64,000 bases of DNA. It comes from DASPHG01 sp963849605 (lineage in GTDB: Bacteria > Actinomycetota > Thermoleophilia > Solirubrobacterales > Thermoleophilaceae). Shown here in pieces: positions 28,229 through 36,352 of this stretch. Numbering within the stretch: position 1 is the first letter of the stretch; each line of letters opens with the position of its first letter. The translations under genes were made by a program, and so were the position numbers. The stretch lies in NCBI GenBank assembly GCA_963849605.1, contig CAWKHX010000002.1, positions 558,001 through 622,000 of the forward strand. Reading direction: 5' to 3'. A model generated the notes under the pieces. The model saw only the letters and a program-made list of their open reading frames with translations, searched no databases and was not told where the DNA came from.

Positions 28229-29205
28229 CCGACTTCGTTCATCAGCTCGACTGCATCCGCCTGCAGGCCGGCGTCGCTCGTCACGTCGATCGGATCGACG
28301 CGGAAGTCGCGCCAGTCCGCGATCTGCGGCGGCAGCGCAACGTCAGGGTTCGCGGGGAACTCGCTGTTCGTGGAGGCGAAGAGCTCCTGCGCCTCCTTTG
28401 AGACGAGAAACTCCACGAGCTCACGCGCAACCGCAGGGTTGTCCGAGTAGCGCGTGATGCCCACGCCGGACAAGTTCACATGCACGCCGCGACCGTCCTG
28501 GTTTGCCCAGACCGGTGCCACAGGGAAGTCCGGGTCGTCCTCGAGGATGCGGCCGAGGTAGTAGTGGTTCGTGAGTCCGACGTCACAACGGCCGGCTTTG
28601 ATCGCCTCGAGCACGTCCACGTCGGAGCCCAGGATCGTGGGCTCGTTGGCCATCCAGGCGCGCAGCATCTGCTCCGTCGCGGCCTGGCCCTCCTTCGCTA
28701 TCTGGTCGGCGACGAAGGACGAGTTGTAGACGCTGTCGCTCGTGCGCAGGCATAGGCGGCCCTTGAAACGCGGGTCGCCCAATTCGTCGTACGTCGCCGG
28801 CGCTTCGTCCTCGGACAGGCGCTCGGTGCTGCGCATGATCGTCCGGGCGCGGGTGGTGAGCGCCGTCCAGCGATCTTCGCTGTCGCGCAGCTTCGCCGGG
28901 ACACTCGAGTCGACCACCTTCGACGAGAGCGGCTGGAGCAGGTCCGCGGCGAGCGCCTGCTGAAGGTTTGCACCGTCCACAGTCACGAGCAGGTCGGCCT
29001 CGGTGTCGTCGCCCTCGGCCTTCAGGCGCTCCACGAGCGCGCTGCCGGTGCCGCCGAACAACTTGAGGTCGTATCCGGTCTCGTCCGCGAAGCGGCGAAA
29101 TACCTCCTCCTCGCCGTAGTGCAGCCGTGCCGTGTAGATGACGAGGTCCTCGTCGGAGGATCCGGTCAGCGCGACCAGCGCCGCCAAGCCGCCCACTACG
29201 AGCAC
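28219..29205 (-). CDS. Ferric-iron ABC transporter substrate-binding protein
   Basis: An extracellular solute-binding protein (type 2 fold) of about 328 residues. The mature part opens D-L-V-I-Y-T-A-R, and the conserved T-N-H-Y-Y-L-G region has paired tyrosines that in FbpA-type proteins ligand Fe3+. GTG at 29205 is the nearest standard start, but the frame continues upstream with L-R-R-K-Q-I-I-I-V-L-A-G-F, a natural signal peptide, before meeting a stop. A CTG at 29247 with GGGGGA seven bases upstream could be the true start. First gene of the iron operon, behind a perfect palindrome at 29267. Confidence 0.85.
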   Translation of the reverse strand: MLVVGGLAALVALTGSSDEDLVIYTARLHYGEEEVFRRFADETGYDLKLFGGTGSALVERLKAEGDDTEADLLVTVDGANLQQALAADLLQPLSSKVVDSSVPAKLRDSEDRWTALTTRARTIMRSTERLSEDEAPATYDELGDPRFKGRLCLRTSDSVYNSSFVADQIAKEGQAATEQMLRAWMANEPTILGSDVDVLEAIKAGRCDVGLTNHYYLGRILEDDPDFPVAPVWANQDGRGVHVNLSGVGITRYSDNPAVARELVEFLVSKEAQELFASTNSEFPANPDVALPPQIADWRDFRVDPIDVTSDAGLQADAVELMNEVGWR

Positions 29206-29266
29206 GGCGAAACCAGCCAGGACGATGATTATTTGCTTGCGTCGCAGGTCAGATTCCCCCGTCGGC

Positions 29267-29282
29267 GTTAGGGTACCCTAAC
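29267..29282. promoter_or_regulatory. 16-bp perfect palindrome upstream of the iron transporter operon
   Basis: GTTAGGGTACCCTAAC is a perfect inverted repeat located just upstream of the substrate-binding gene. TTAGG/CCTAA halves recall the iron-repressor (IdeR/DtxR) boxes, although the known box is 19 bp with more spacing. Its place before an iron importer makes iron-dependent repression plausible. No regulator gene lies nearby. Confidence 0.5.
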
Positions 29283-29301
29283 TCCGACTGGAGGAGTCGG
29301 A
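29283..29301 (-). other. Hairpin between the SpoIIM-like gene and the iron operon
   Basis: Inverted repeat TCCGACT and AGTCGGA with a five-base spacer, placed directly after the stop of the SpoIIM-family gene and next to the palindrome. It lacks a T-run on the minus strand, so it is a poor intrinsic terminator, but it may be part of the operator or leader of the iron operon. Confidence 0.35.
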
Positions 29302-30009
29302 TTACCCCAGCATCGCGAGCAGGTGCGGGGTCAGGTAGACCTCGACGAGGGCGCTCACTATGAGCACCGGCACGCTGATCGCGAGCGTCACGAACGTCGC
29401 CGCGAGCAGCTCATGCCAGTCCCCCTGGCGGCTCGCGACCATCCACGCCGCAAGCGGGAGGAAGAGCGCGACCAGCTCGGGCAGGGCGTGCACCGACACC
29501 ACGGCGAGGAGCGCGGCGGGATCCACGTCGAGCTGCCACGAGAGCGTCGCGGCGCCGGCGCCGAGCACATATGCCTGGGTGATCAGGGAGAAGGCGGTCG
29601 CGCCCACCACGAACGCGATCGCCAGCGGCCCGGCCTTCTCATGGACCCAGCGGGAGAGGCCGCTGCGGTTCTCGGCGGACAGCGGGAGCGAGCTGCCCGC
29701 GATGAAGCCCGCGACGCACGCCATCGCGTGGAGCGCGAGCACGAGCCCGTTGCGGTACAGGACGTGAAGCACGTCGGTGACCTCGGCGGGGCGGTGCAGG
29801 CCGGGGATCACGATCGGCGAGTACTCCGGCCCCAGCTTGACCGCGATCAGGTAGACGGAGCCGAGCAGGGCGACCGCGATCAGGAACGCCCAGCCCAGCC
29901 AGCCGCCCACGACCGCGAGCGGGTCGCGGCGCCAGCCGGCCAGGGTGATGCGGGTGTCCTTGATTCCCTGGACGAGAACGAGGTCGTTCACGCTCACAAG
30001 CCTCTCCAT
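29302..30009 (-). CDS. SpoIIM-family membrane protein
   Basis: A 235-residue inner-membrane protein with about five or six helices. The H-A-M-A-C-V-A-G-F-I-A-G and later H-A-L-P-E-L-V-A-L-F-L-P segments match the conserved histidine/glutamate positions of the stage II sporulation protein M family. In non-sporulating bacteria these proteins are of unknown role; in spore formers they help remodel peptidoglycan. ATG at 30007-30009 is chosen. An upstream terminator separates it from the secreted protein gene, so it needs its own promoter, and 31 bp is little room. Confidence 0.75.
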   Translation of the reverse strand: MERLVSVNDLVLVQGIKDTRITLAGWRRDPLAVVGGWLGWAFLIAVALLGSVYLIAVKLGPEYSPIVIPGLHRPAEVTDVLHVLYRNGLVLALHAMACVAGFIAGSSLPLSAENRSGLSRWVHEKAGPLAIAFVVGATAFSLITQAYVLGAGAATLSWQLDVDPAALLAVVSVHALPELVALFLPLAAWMVASRQGDWHELLAATFVTLAISVPVLIVSALVEVYLTPHLLAMLG

Positions 30010-30040
30010 CGGCAGCGTGCTCCCAGAACGTGAAAAAGAA

Positions 30041-30064
30041 AGGGCCCCGCCGAAGCGGGGCCCT
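30041..30064 (-). terminator. Rho-independent terminator of the secreted protein gene
   Basis: A perfect 10-bp stem (AGGGCCCCGC and GCGGGGCCCT) with the tetraloop CGAA. On the minus strand it is followed by a T-rich run TTTCTTTTTC. It begins about 25 bp after the stop codon of the gene at 30090, as expected for its terminator. Confidence 0.9.
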
Positions 30065-30089
30065 CTCAAAGGTCAGGCGCTAGCGCTGG

Positions 30090-30833
30090 CTAGCAGGCCT
30101 GGGAGTCCTTGATCGTCTGACCCGGGACACCGTTGTCGTACGTGATGACGGCCTTGGTCTTGAACTTCCCCTTCTTGCACTTCGGGGGGCTCTCGATGTA
30201 GGTGTCACCACTGTCGCTGATCTTGTTCGTCTTGAGGTGGAACTTCGTGATGATGATGTTCCCGTCGAGCAGCGTCTGCGGTGTCGGGACCTCCAGGAAC
30301 GGCTTCGTCTTCGCGTCGTCCTGGTACTTCAGCTTCCCTTCGAGGGCGAACGTGCCGCCGTCGAGCGGGGTGCACTCGGGCTCGGCCTGGCCCGGGCCCG
30401 TGCCCGGGTTGCAGGTGACGATGAGGAAGAGGATGCCCTTCTTCCTGTTGTAGGCCGTCAGCTCGGCGGCCGTCTCGAGCGTGCCGACCATCGCCAGCGC
30501 GTCGCCGTCACCGACCTCGGCCTTCTTGCAGGCCGCGCCGTTCGAGGAGACGACCTCGCCGCCGTCCGCCTTGCAGCGCGGGGGCACCGAGGTGTCGAAG
30601 GCGGTGCCCGGCGTGAAGTAGATCGTCGACTTCTTCGTCTCCGCAAAGCTCCCGTCGTCCATCTGCTTGGCGGGCTCGATGAGGCTGTCGGTGCCGGCGG
30701 GCTTGCTGGGCTTGGCGGGCTTGTACTTGAACTCCCACGACGTCCCGGCCTCGCCTGAGCCGGCCTGGGAGATCACCGCGAAACTGGCGACCGCTACAGC
30801 GGCCGCGAGGACCGCTAGAAACAACTTGCGCAC
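30090..30833 (-). CDS. Secreted protein of unknown function
   Basis: A 247-residue protein with a typical Sec signal peptide (L-F-L-A-V-L-A-A-A-V-A-V-A) and no further membrane helix. The mature chain is lysine-rich, has six or so cysteines, and ends with a cysteine. A lysine/proline stretch with K-Y-K-P-A-K-P-S-K-P lies near the start, and the rest looks like a beta domain. The GTG start at 30831-30833 has AGGAGGAG upstream, a very strong ribosome-binding site, and a strong terminator follows, so the gene is probably well expressed alone. No family recognised. Confidence 0.75.
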   Translation of the reverse strand: MRKLFLAVLAAAVAVASFAVISQAGSGEAGTSWEFKYKPAKPSKPAGTDSLIEPAKQMDDGSFAETKKSTIYFTPGTAFDTSVPPRCKADGGEVVSSNGAACKKAEVGDGDALAMVGTLETAAELTAYNRKKGILFLIVTCNPGTGPGQAEPECTPLDGGTFALEGKLKYQDDAKTKPFLEVPTPQTLLDGNIIITKFHLKTNKISDSGDTYIESPPKCKKGKFKTKAVITYDNGVPGQTIKDSQAC

Positions 30834-30973
30834 GAGTCTTACTCCTCCTGTTGGTCGGGTACGCGGGTTGCTATCCGAGTCCGATAGCGGAAAATCCCGC
30901 GAGCATGGGGGAACGCGTCCACCCTACACCCGTACCAACCCTGTCTGCAGCCTGAAGTTTCGGACGGGGCGCG

Positions 30974-31612
30974 TCAGCGCCCAAAACGGCGCTCGACGCC
31001 GTCGAGCAGCGTCCAGTTCCCGCGGAGGGCGGCCGCGGCGACAGCGACCAGGCGATCCTCGTCGACGCCTTCCAAGCGCTCCTCGATCAGCCCGCGTGAC
31101 TGCGCGGCGTGCTCGTGGTCGCGCTCGGAATGGAGTGAGAAGTACTCCGTCGCCGGGCCCTCCGCGAAGCCGTAGTGATCGACGAGGCCCTCGAGCTTGG
31201 TGCGCGAGATCGCAGGCTGCGCCGACTCGATCGCGTACAGGACGACCAACCCCTCGAGGGCGTCGCCCGCCGCGGTCCACGCGGCCGCGCACTCGGCGGT
31301 CTCCGCCGCTGGCTCGTGCTCGAGGTCCGCGTCGACGGCGTGCGCGAACGCGTCCCACAGGTCGATGTGCTCGGCCTCCTCGGCGGCGTGCTCGTCGATC
31401 TGGGCGCGGACGGCCGGCTCCGCCGCACGCGCGGTGGCCGCCGTGGCCTCCGCGAGGGCGACCACCGCGTGGCGGTACTCGCCCGCGTACCAGGAGAGCT
31501 CCTCGCGGGTCAGCCCGCCCGCGCTCCAGCGCGTGTAGAACGGGTGCTCGAGGACGTTGCAGCGGCGTTGAGCGTCGGCGAGGCGGTCGAAAAGCGGCAC
31601 GGTGTCTCCCAT
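30974..31612 (-). CDS. Heme-oxygenase-like diiron protein, CADD/TenA-PqqC-like
   Basis: A 212-residue all-helical protein. The second half has E129 in Y-A-I-E-S and H161, D165, H168 in an H-x3-D-x2-H pattern, spaced as in CADD, the chlamydial protein that makes p-aminobenzoate from its own tyrosine. H82 in E-E-A-E-H is likely another ligand. Y-F-S-L-H places an aromatic residue next to the metal site. This supports a diiron oxidase, possibly self-sacrificing; TenA or PqqC activity is less likely because these metal ligands are present. ATG at 31612. It is divergent from the thioredoxin-fold gene across 29 bp. Confidence 0.7.
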   Translation of the reverse strand: MGDTVPLFDRLADAQRRCNVLEHPFYTRWSAGGLTREELSWYAGEYRHAVVALAEATAATARAAEPAVRAQIDEHAAEEAEHIDLWDAFAHAVDADLEHEPAAETAECAAAWTAAGDALEGLVVLYAIESAQPAISRTKLEGLVDHYGFAEGPATEYFSLHSERDHEHAAQSRGLIEERLEGVDEDRLVAVAAAALRGNWTLLDGVERRFGR

Positions 31613-31641
31613 CGGTCGGCGGCCTCGGCATCCTATCCCGC

Positions 31642-32442
31642 ATGCGGACGCCACCCGGCACCGACCTCAACGCCCCCGAGTTCCCGCCGGACCTGACCTG
31701 GCTGAACGTCGCGTTCCTGCGGATGGACAAGCAGATGGGCCGGAACGCCGTGCTCGTCGAGTTCTGGGACTTCGCGCGGATCAACTCTCTCCGCACCCTG
31801 CCGTACCTCAGGGCGTGGCACGAGCGGTATGGCGACCGCGGGCTGCGGGTCGTGACGGTTCAGGCCCCCGGCTACTCGTTCGGGCGCGACCTCGACACGG
31901 CCACCCGCGCGATCGAGACGCTCGGCATCGAGCACGCGGTCGTCCTCGACCCCGAGTTCGAGCTGTGGCGCACCTACGGGAACAGGGGCTGGCCAGGCCG
32001 CTACCTGTTCGACCGCCGCGGAGTGCTGCGCTACATCCACTACGGCGAGGGCGATTACCTCGAGTGCGAGCAGGCGATCCAGGAGCTCCTGCTCGAGATC
32101 GACGACGAGCTCGACCTGCCGGCGCCGCTCGAGCCGCTGCGGCCCGAGGACGCGCCCGGAGTCGCGCTCGAGCCGCAGACGGCAGACATCGTGCTCCCGG
32201 GCGAGCGCGACCGGCTCGAGCTCGTCAGGGACTGGACCGACGGCGAGGACTACATCGAGGCGTCGGACGCCGGCGCGGGCGCGGTCTTCGAATACAGCGG
32301 CGGCTCGGCGTGGGCCGTCCTGTCGGGCTCGGTCGAGCCCGGGCTCTACGAGGTCTCGGAGGGGCGGGTCGAGGCAGAGTCGCCGGGATTACGCCTCCAC
32401 GCGGTGCAGTTCACGCCCCGGCCGCCGCAAGCGCCTTCCTGA
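31642..32442 (+). CDS. Thioredoxin-fold protein, DipZ-like, without active cysteines
   Basis: A 266-residue cytoplasmic protein (no signal peptide). The N-terminal domain looks like the thioredoxin domain of DipZ proteins: F-W-D-F-A-R-I-N-S-L-R-T-L-P-Y-L. In DipZ the active site is C-I-N-C; here these cysteines are R46 and S49. Redox exchange is therefore not possible by the usual route. The Y-G-N-R-G-W-P-G-R-Y-L-F-D cis-proline segment is kept. The C-terminal half has D-R-L-E-L and ends in a small beta domain as in DipZ proteins. The reading overlaps the end of ispH by 32 bases (convergent). Confidence 0.75.
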   Translation: MRTPPGTDLNAPEFPPDLTWLNVAFLRMDKQMGRNAVLVEFWDFARINSLRTLPYLRAWHERYGDRGLRVVTVQAPGYSFGRDLDTATRAIETLGIEHAVVLDPEFELWRTYGNRGWPGRYLFDRRGVLRYIHYGEGDYLECEQAIQELLLEIDDELDLPAPLEPLRPEDAPGVALEPQTADIVLPGERDRLELVRDWTDGEDYIEASDAGAGAVFEYSGGSAWAVLSGSVEPGLYEVSEGRVEAESPGLRLHAVQFTPRPPQAPS

Positions 32443-33379
32443 TCTCCTTCGGAAGCATGAAGCGGACGTCCTCCTGGACGACCTCGAACTCGGAGACGTC
32501 CGTCGTTCCGCGCTCGCGGAAGAACTCGACCAGGCGCTGAACGAGCTCCTCGGGAGCGCTCGCCCCGGAGCTGATGCCCACGACGCGCTTGCCCTCGAGC
32601 CACTCCTCTCGCACCTGGGTCTCGTTGTCGATCAGGTGCGACTCGGCGCCATGGGCGCGGGCGACCTCGACGAGCCGGTTCGAGTTGGACGAGTTTTTCG
32701 ACCCGATCACGAGCACCAGGTCGCACCGGTCCGCCATCTGCCGCACGGCCGCCTGCCGGTTCGTGGTCGCGTAACAGATGTCGTCGGTGCGGGGCCCGAC
32801 GATCTGAGGGAACTTCTCGCGCAGCTTGGCGATGATCGCCTTGGTCTCGTCGACAGAGAGCGTCGTCTGGGAGATGTAGGCGATCCGAGTCGGATCCTCG
32901 ACCTCCAGCCGGTCGACGTCATCCTCGGTCTCGATCAGCACGATGTGATCCGGCGCCTCGCCCATCGTGCCCTCCACCTCCTCGTGCCCCTCGTGTCCGA
33001 TCAGCACGATCGTGTAGCCGTCGGCGGCGAACTTCTTCGCCTCGACGTGCACCTTCGTCACGAGCGGGCACGTCGCGTCGATCGTCTGCAGGCCGCGTTT
33101 CTCGGCGTTGGCGTGCACGGCCGGCGACACCCCGTGTGCGGAGAACACCACCGTCTCCCCCTCGGGAACCTCGGACTCCTGCTCGACGAAGATCGCGCCG
33201 CGCTCCGTGAGCTGCTCGACCACGAGCTTGTTGTGGACGATCTCCTTGCGCACGTAGACGGGTGGGCCGTACAGCTCGAGCGCGCGCTCCACGGTCTGGA
33301 CGGCACGGTCGACGCCCGCGCAGTAGCCGCGCGGAGCCGCGAGGAAGAGCTTTTCGGGTGCGTTGGTCACTGCGGTCAC
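32411..33379 (-). CDS. ispH: 4-hydroxy-3-methylbut-2-enyl diphosphate reductase
   Basis: Last enzyme of the MEP isoprenoid pathway, reducing HMBPP to IPP and DMAPP with an iron-sulfur cluster. The three cluster cysteines are in G-Y-C-A-G-V (C20), D-A-T-C-P-L-V and D-D-I-C-Y-A-T. V-H-N-K, S-A-H-G-V and H-E-G-H-E-E-V are also conserved. Length, 322 residues, is normal. GTG at 33377-33379 overlaps the stop of the M28 peptidase gene (GTGA), so the two are co-translated. Confidence 0.97.
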   Translation of the reverse strand: MTAVTNAPEKLFLAAPRGYCAGVDRAVQTVERALELYGPPVYVRKEIVHNKLVVEQLTERGAIFVEQESEVPEGETVVFSAHGVSPAVHANAEKRGLQTIDATCPLVTKVHVEAKKFAADGYTIVLIGHEGHEEVEGTMGEAPDHIVLIETEDDVDRLEVEDPTRIAYISQTTLSVDETKAIIAKLREKFPQIVGPRTDDICYATTNRQAAVRQMADRCDLVLVIGSKNSSNSNRLVEVARAHGAESHLIDNETQVREEWLEGKRVVGISSGASAPEELVQRLVEFFRERGTTDVSEFEVVQEDVRFMLPKEIRKALAAAGA

Positions 33380-34233
33380 AGTCTAGGAAGGAGCCCCATC
33401 ATGGTCTCGCCGACCTTGTCCAGGCTCTCCTCTGAGACCGCCGACAGGTCGTCGCACTTCCTGTGCCAGCAGTCGAAGTCGAAGTCGATCAGGTCGATCG
33501 CCGGCACCTCCCGCTGTAGGAACGGGATGTGGTCGTCGAGCACGCCGCCGGCCGTCCCCGGCGGGAACGTGCCGCCGACGCCGGCCCGGTCGGCGGCGGC
33601 CCGCAGTCGTCTCCAGAGGCCGCGGCTGGAGTAAGACTCGCGCGGGATCGACAGCTCCTTGTCGCCGACGAAGTCGAGCAGCACCATCCGGTCGACCTCG
33701 TCCGCGAGGCGGCGCGCCGCGACCTTGCTGCCGCGCAGTCCCTTCTCCTCGAACTCGCCGGGACCTGCGCCGCGCGGGCTCTCCTCCCCGTCGAAGAAGA
33801 CGAATAGAAGCGTCGGGCGGATCGTCCGCGGCTCGATCTCGCGCGCGAGACGGAGCGCGATGGCCGTGCCGGACGCACCGTCGTTCGCGCCGACGAAGCC
33901 GGGGATGTCCTTGGTGTCGTAGTGCGCGCCTACGAGGACGACGCGATCCGTGTCCTGGCCGGGCACCTTTCCGACCACGTTTCGCAGGCCGTCGGGCACC
34001 CGCTGGTAGCGCCCATGCGGGACCCGCCGCTTCAAATAGGCGGCGAGCTCGCGCGACGCCGGCGACCCTGCCGGCCGCTCGCCGAGGCCCACCTGATGCT
34101 CGAGCACCTTCCACGCGCGAGCCGAGTCGAACCGGTCCTTGGACGGGCTCGCGCTGGTCGGCGCGGTGTCCGCGGCCTCGCCACACGCGACGAGCGCGAG
34201 CGAAACCATGCACACCACCAAGAAAGGCCGCAT
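33376..34233 (-). CDS. M28-family zinc aminopeptidase lipoprotein
   Basis: A 285-residue exported lipoprotein: the signal ends in a lipobox V-A-C (cysteine 17). The M28 peptidase ligands follow in order: G-A-H-Y-D-T, A-N-D-G-A-S-G, F-F-D-G-E-E-S, and a final W-H-R-K-C-D-D. The spacing and the D-G-E-E motif also resemble glutaminyl cyclases, close relatives of M28, so cyclase activity is possible. Start at ATG 34231-34233, only 29 bp from the divergent WS/DGAT start. It probably releases amino acids from peptides outside the membrane. Confidence 0.85.
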   Translation of the reverse strand: MRPFLVVCMVSLALVACGEAADTAPTSASPSKDRFDSARAWKVLEHQVGLGERPAGSPASRELAAYLKRRVPHGRYQRVPDGLRNVVGKVPGQDTDRVVLVGAHYDTKDIPGFVGANDGASGTAIALRLAREIEPRTIRPTLLFVFFDGEESPRGAGPGEFEEKGLRGSKVAARRLADEVDRMVLLDFVGDKELSIPRESYSSRGLWRRLRAAADRAGVGGTFPPGTAGGVLDDHIPFLQREVPAIDLIDFDFDCWHRKCDDLSAVSEESLDKVGETMMGLLPRL

Positions 34234-34262
34234 GCCCCGATTGTGGCCGTTATGGTCGGACC

Positions 34263-35723
34263 ATGGCGACAGCGCACAGGGACCGGCTCAGCTCGGTCGA
34301 CGCGTCGTTCCTCCACCAGGAGGGCCACTCCTCCCACATGCACGTCGGGGCGGTGCTGATCTTCGAAGGCCCCCCGCCCGCGCGCGAGGACTTCCTGGCC
34401 CAGATCGACTCCCGTCTCCATCTCGTCCCGCGCTACCGCCAGAAGCTCGCCTTCCCGCGGTTCGAGATGGGCCGTCCGGTCTGGATCGACGATTCGCGCT
34501 TCAACCTCGGCTACCACGTGCGGCACACGGCGCTCCCCGCGCCCGGCGGGGTCGAGCAGCTGCGCCTGCTCGCCGGCCGGATCTTCTCCCAGCGCCTCGA
34601 CCGGTCGAAGCCGCTCTGGGAGGTGTGGCTCGTGCAGGGGCTCGAGGACAACCGCTTCGCGCTCATCAACAAAACCCACCACGCGCTCGTCGACGGCGTC
34701 TCCGGCGTCGACCTCGCGACGGTCCTGTTCGACACGTCGCCCGTGCCAGAGACGCGCGCGGGGGGCGAGGACGACTGGACGCCGGTGCCCGAGCCGACAC
34801 AGGCCGAGCTGATCGCCGACGGCGTCAAGGGCGCGATCCGCACCCCCGGCGACATCGCGTCCGGCCTGCTGAGGGCTGCCCGCGATCCCGCCGGCACGGC
34901 GCGCGCCGCGCGCGAGGCCGCGGAGGGGATCGGCGAGATCGTGTGGGCGGGGCTCAACCCCGCGCCGGAGACGCCGCTCAACGTCCCGATCGGCCCGCAC
35001 CGGAGGGTCTGGTGGACACGCGCCCCACTCGACGACTTCAAGGCGATCAAGAACGAGGTCGGCGGGACGGTCAACGACGTCCTGCTGGCCGTGGTGTCGG
35101 GCGCACTCGGGCGCTGGCTGCGCACGCGTGGCGTCCGCACCGAGGGGCTCGAGTTGCGCGCGCTCGTCCCCGTCTCGATCCGGCCCCCCGGCGCGGAGGC
35201 CGAGCTCGGCAACCAGATCGCCGCGATGCGCTCTCCACTCCCGGTCTACGCGACCGATCCGCTCGACCGGCTCGAGATCGTCATGGAGTCGATGGCACAC
35301 CTGAAGCAGTCGAAGCAGGCCCTCGGCGCCGAGGTGATCTCGAGCCTCAACGACTTCGCGCCGCCGACGCTGCTCGCGCAGGCCTCGCGCCTCAACTTCT
35401 CGACGCGGCTCTTCAACCTGATCGTCACGAACGTCCCGGGACCCCAGTTCCCGCTCTACCTCCTGGGCCGCGAGCTCCAGGAGCTCGCGCCGGTCGCGTT
35501 CCTGCCAGAGGACCACGCGCTGGCGGTGGCGATCATGAGTTACAACGGCTCCGTCGACTTCGGCCTGCTCGGCGACTACGACGCGATGCCGGACCTCGAC
35601 GTGTTCACGGACTACATTGAGGACGCACTCGCCGAGCTGATGCAAGCGGCCGGTGTCGGGAAGCCGACAACGCCGGCCGGAAACGGCGCCGCGCGCGCCA
35701 CGGCAGGAGGAGTTACCGAATGA
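34263..35723 (+). CDS. Wax ester synthase/diacylglycerol acyltransferase (WS/DGAT)
   Basis: A 486-residue acyltransferase making triacylglycerol or wax esters from acyl-CoA. The active site is H139-H140-A-L-V-D144-G145, the HHxxxDG motif, followed by G-V-S-G. The C-terminal half has N-D-V-L-L-A-V-V-S-G and the conserved N-V-P-G-P segment. The size is normal for the bacterial family, which stores neutral lipid in actinobacteria. It overlaps the next gene by ATGA. Acyl-CoA dehydrogenases elsewhere in the window fit a lipid-storing lifestyle. Confidence 0.93.
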   Translation: MATAHRDRLSSVDASFLHQEGHSSHMHVGAVLIFEGPPPAREDFLAQIDSRLHLVPRYRQKLAFPRFEMGRPVWIDDSRFNLGYHVRHTALPAPGGVEQLRLLAGRIFSQRLDRSKPLWEVWLVQGLEDNRFALINKTHHALVDGVSGVDLATVLFDTSPVPETRAGGEDDWTPVPEPTQAELIADGVKGAIRTPGDIASGLLRAARDPAGTARAAREAAEGIGEIVWAGLNPAPETPLNVPIGPHRRVWWTRAPLDDFKAIKNEVGGTVNDVLLAVVSGALGRWLRTRGVRTEGLELRALVPVSIRPPGAEAELGNQIAAMRSPLPVYATDPLDRLEIVMESMAHLKQSKQALGAEVISSLNDFAPPTLLAQASRLNFSTRLFNLIVTNVPGPQFPLYLLGRELQELAPVAFLPEDHALAVAIMSYNGSVDFGLLGDYDAMPDLDVFTDYIEDALAELMQAAGVGKPTTPAGNGAARATAGGVTE

Positions 35724-36352
35724 AGAAAGATTGGCTCGCCCCGCTCACGGGCGTTGTGTTCATAGTCCTGATCATCGTCGGCTTCATCGTCACCGGCGAG
35801 CCGCCGGACGCCAACGATCCGGTGCAGGACATCGTCGACTTCTACGTCGACGAGAAGAACTCGATCGAGGCCGGGGTGTTCATCCTCGCGCTCGGCACGG
35901 TCTTCTTCATCTTCTTCGCGAACTACCTCCGGACGGTGTTCCGTGAGACCTCGTTGTCCGCGACGATCCTCGTCGGAGCGGCGATCTTCGCCGTCGGCGG
36001 TGGGATCGACGGCACGATTCTGATCGCGACCGCCGAGGCCGCCGACGACATCGAGCCCGCGTCCGTACAGACGCTTCAGGCGCTGTGGGACAACGACTTC
36101 GTCCCGTTCGCCATCGGCATCACGGTCTTCCTGGTGTCCGTCGGCCTCTCGATCCTGCGCACCGCCGTGCTTCCGAAATGGCTCGGCTGGATCGTGCTCG
36201 TGCTGGCCTTGGTCTCCGTGACCCCGGCGGGCTTCATCGCATTCCCGGGCACGGGGCTGCTGGTCCTGGTGCTGAGCATCTGGCTGACCCTGCGGGCGCG
36301 GCGAGCGGCAGCGCCGCCGGCGGCCCCGCCGGCCGCGCCGGCCGTTCAGTAA
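35720..36352 (+). CDS. Integral membrane protein of unknown function
   Basis: A 210-residue protein with about five membrane helices and an alanine/proline-rich tail (A-P-P-A-A-P-P-A-A-P). The N-terminal helix starts near W-L-A-P-L-T-G. A loop with D-D-I-E-P-A-S-V-Q-T-L lies between helices 3 and 4. The ATG overlaps the WS/DGAT stop and GGAGGAG lies eight bases upstream, so the two are coupled. A role in lipid storage or export is suggested only by position. Confidence 0.65.
   Translation: MKKDWLAPLTGVVFIVLIIVGFIVTGEPPDANDPVQDIVDFYVDEKNSIEAGVFILALGTVFFIFFANYLRTVFRETSLSATILVGAAIFAVGGGIDGTILIATAEAADDIEPASVQTLQALWDNDFVPFAIGITVFLVSVGLSILRTAVLPKWLGWIVLVLALVSVTPAGFIAFPGTGLLVLVLSIWLTLRARRAAAPPAAPPAAPAVQ

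Noticed and set aside
29283..29301. Intrinsic terminator after the SpoIIM-family gene
   Set aside because: The stem is only seven bases and no T-run follows on the minus strand; kept only as a hairpin of unknown role.
34139..35620. A 493-codon open frame overlapping WS/DGAT
   Set aside because: Same strand, other frame, arginine-rich without motifs; the WS/DGAT frame has the HHxxxDG site and a normal start.
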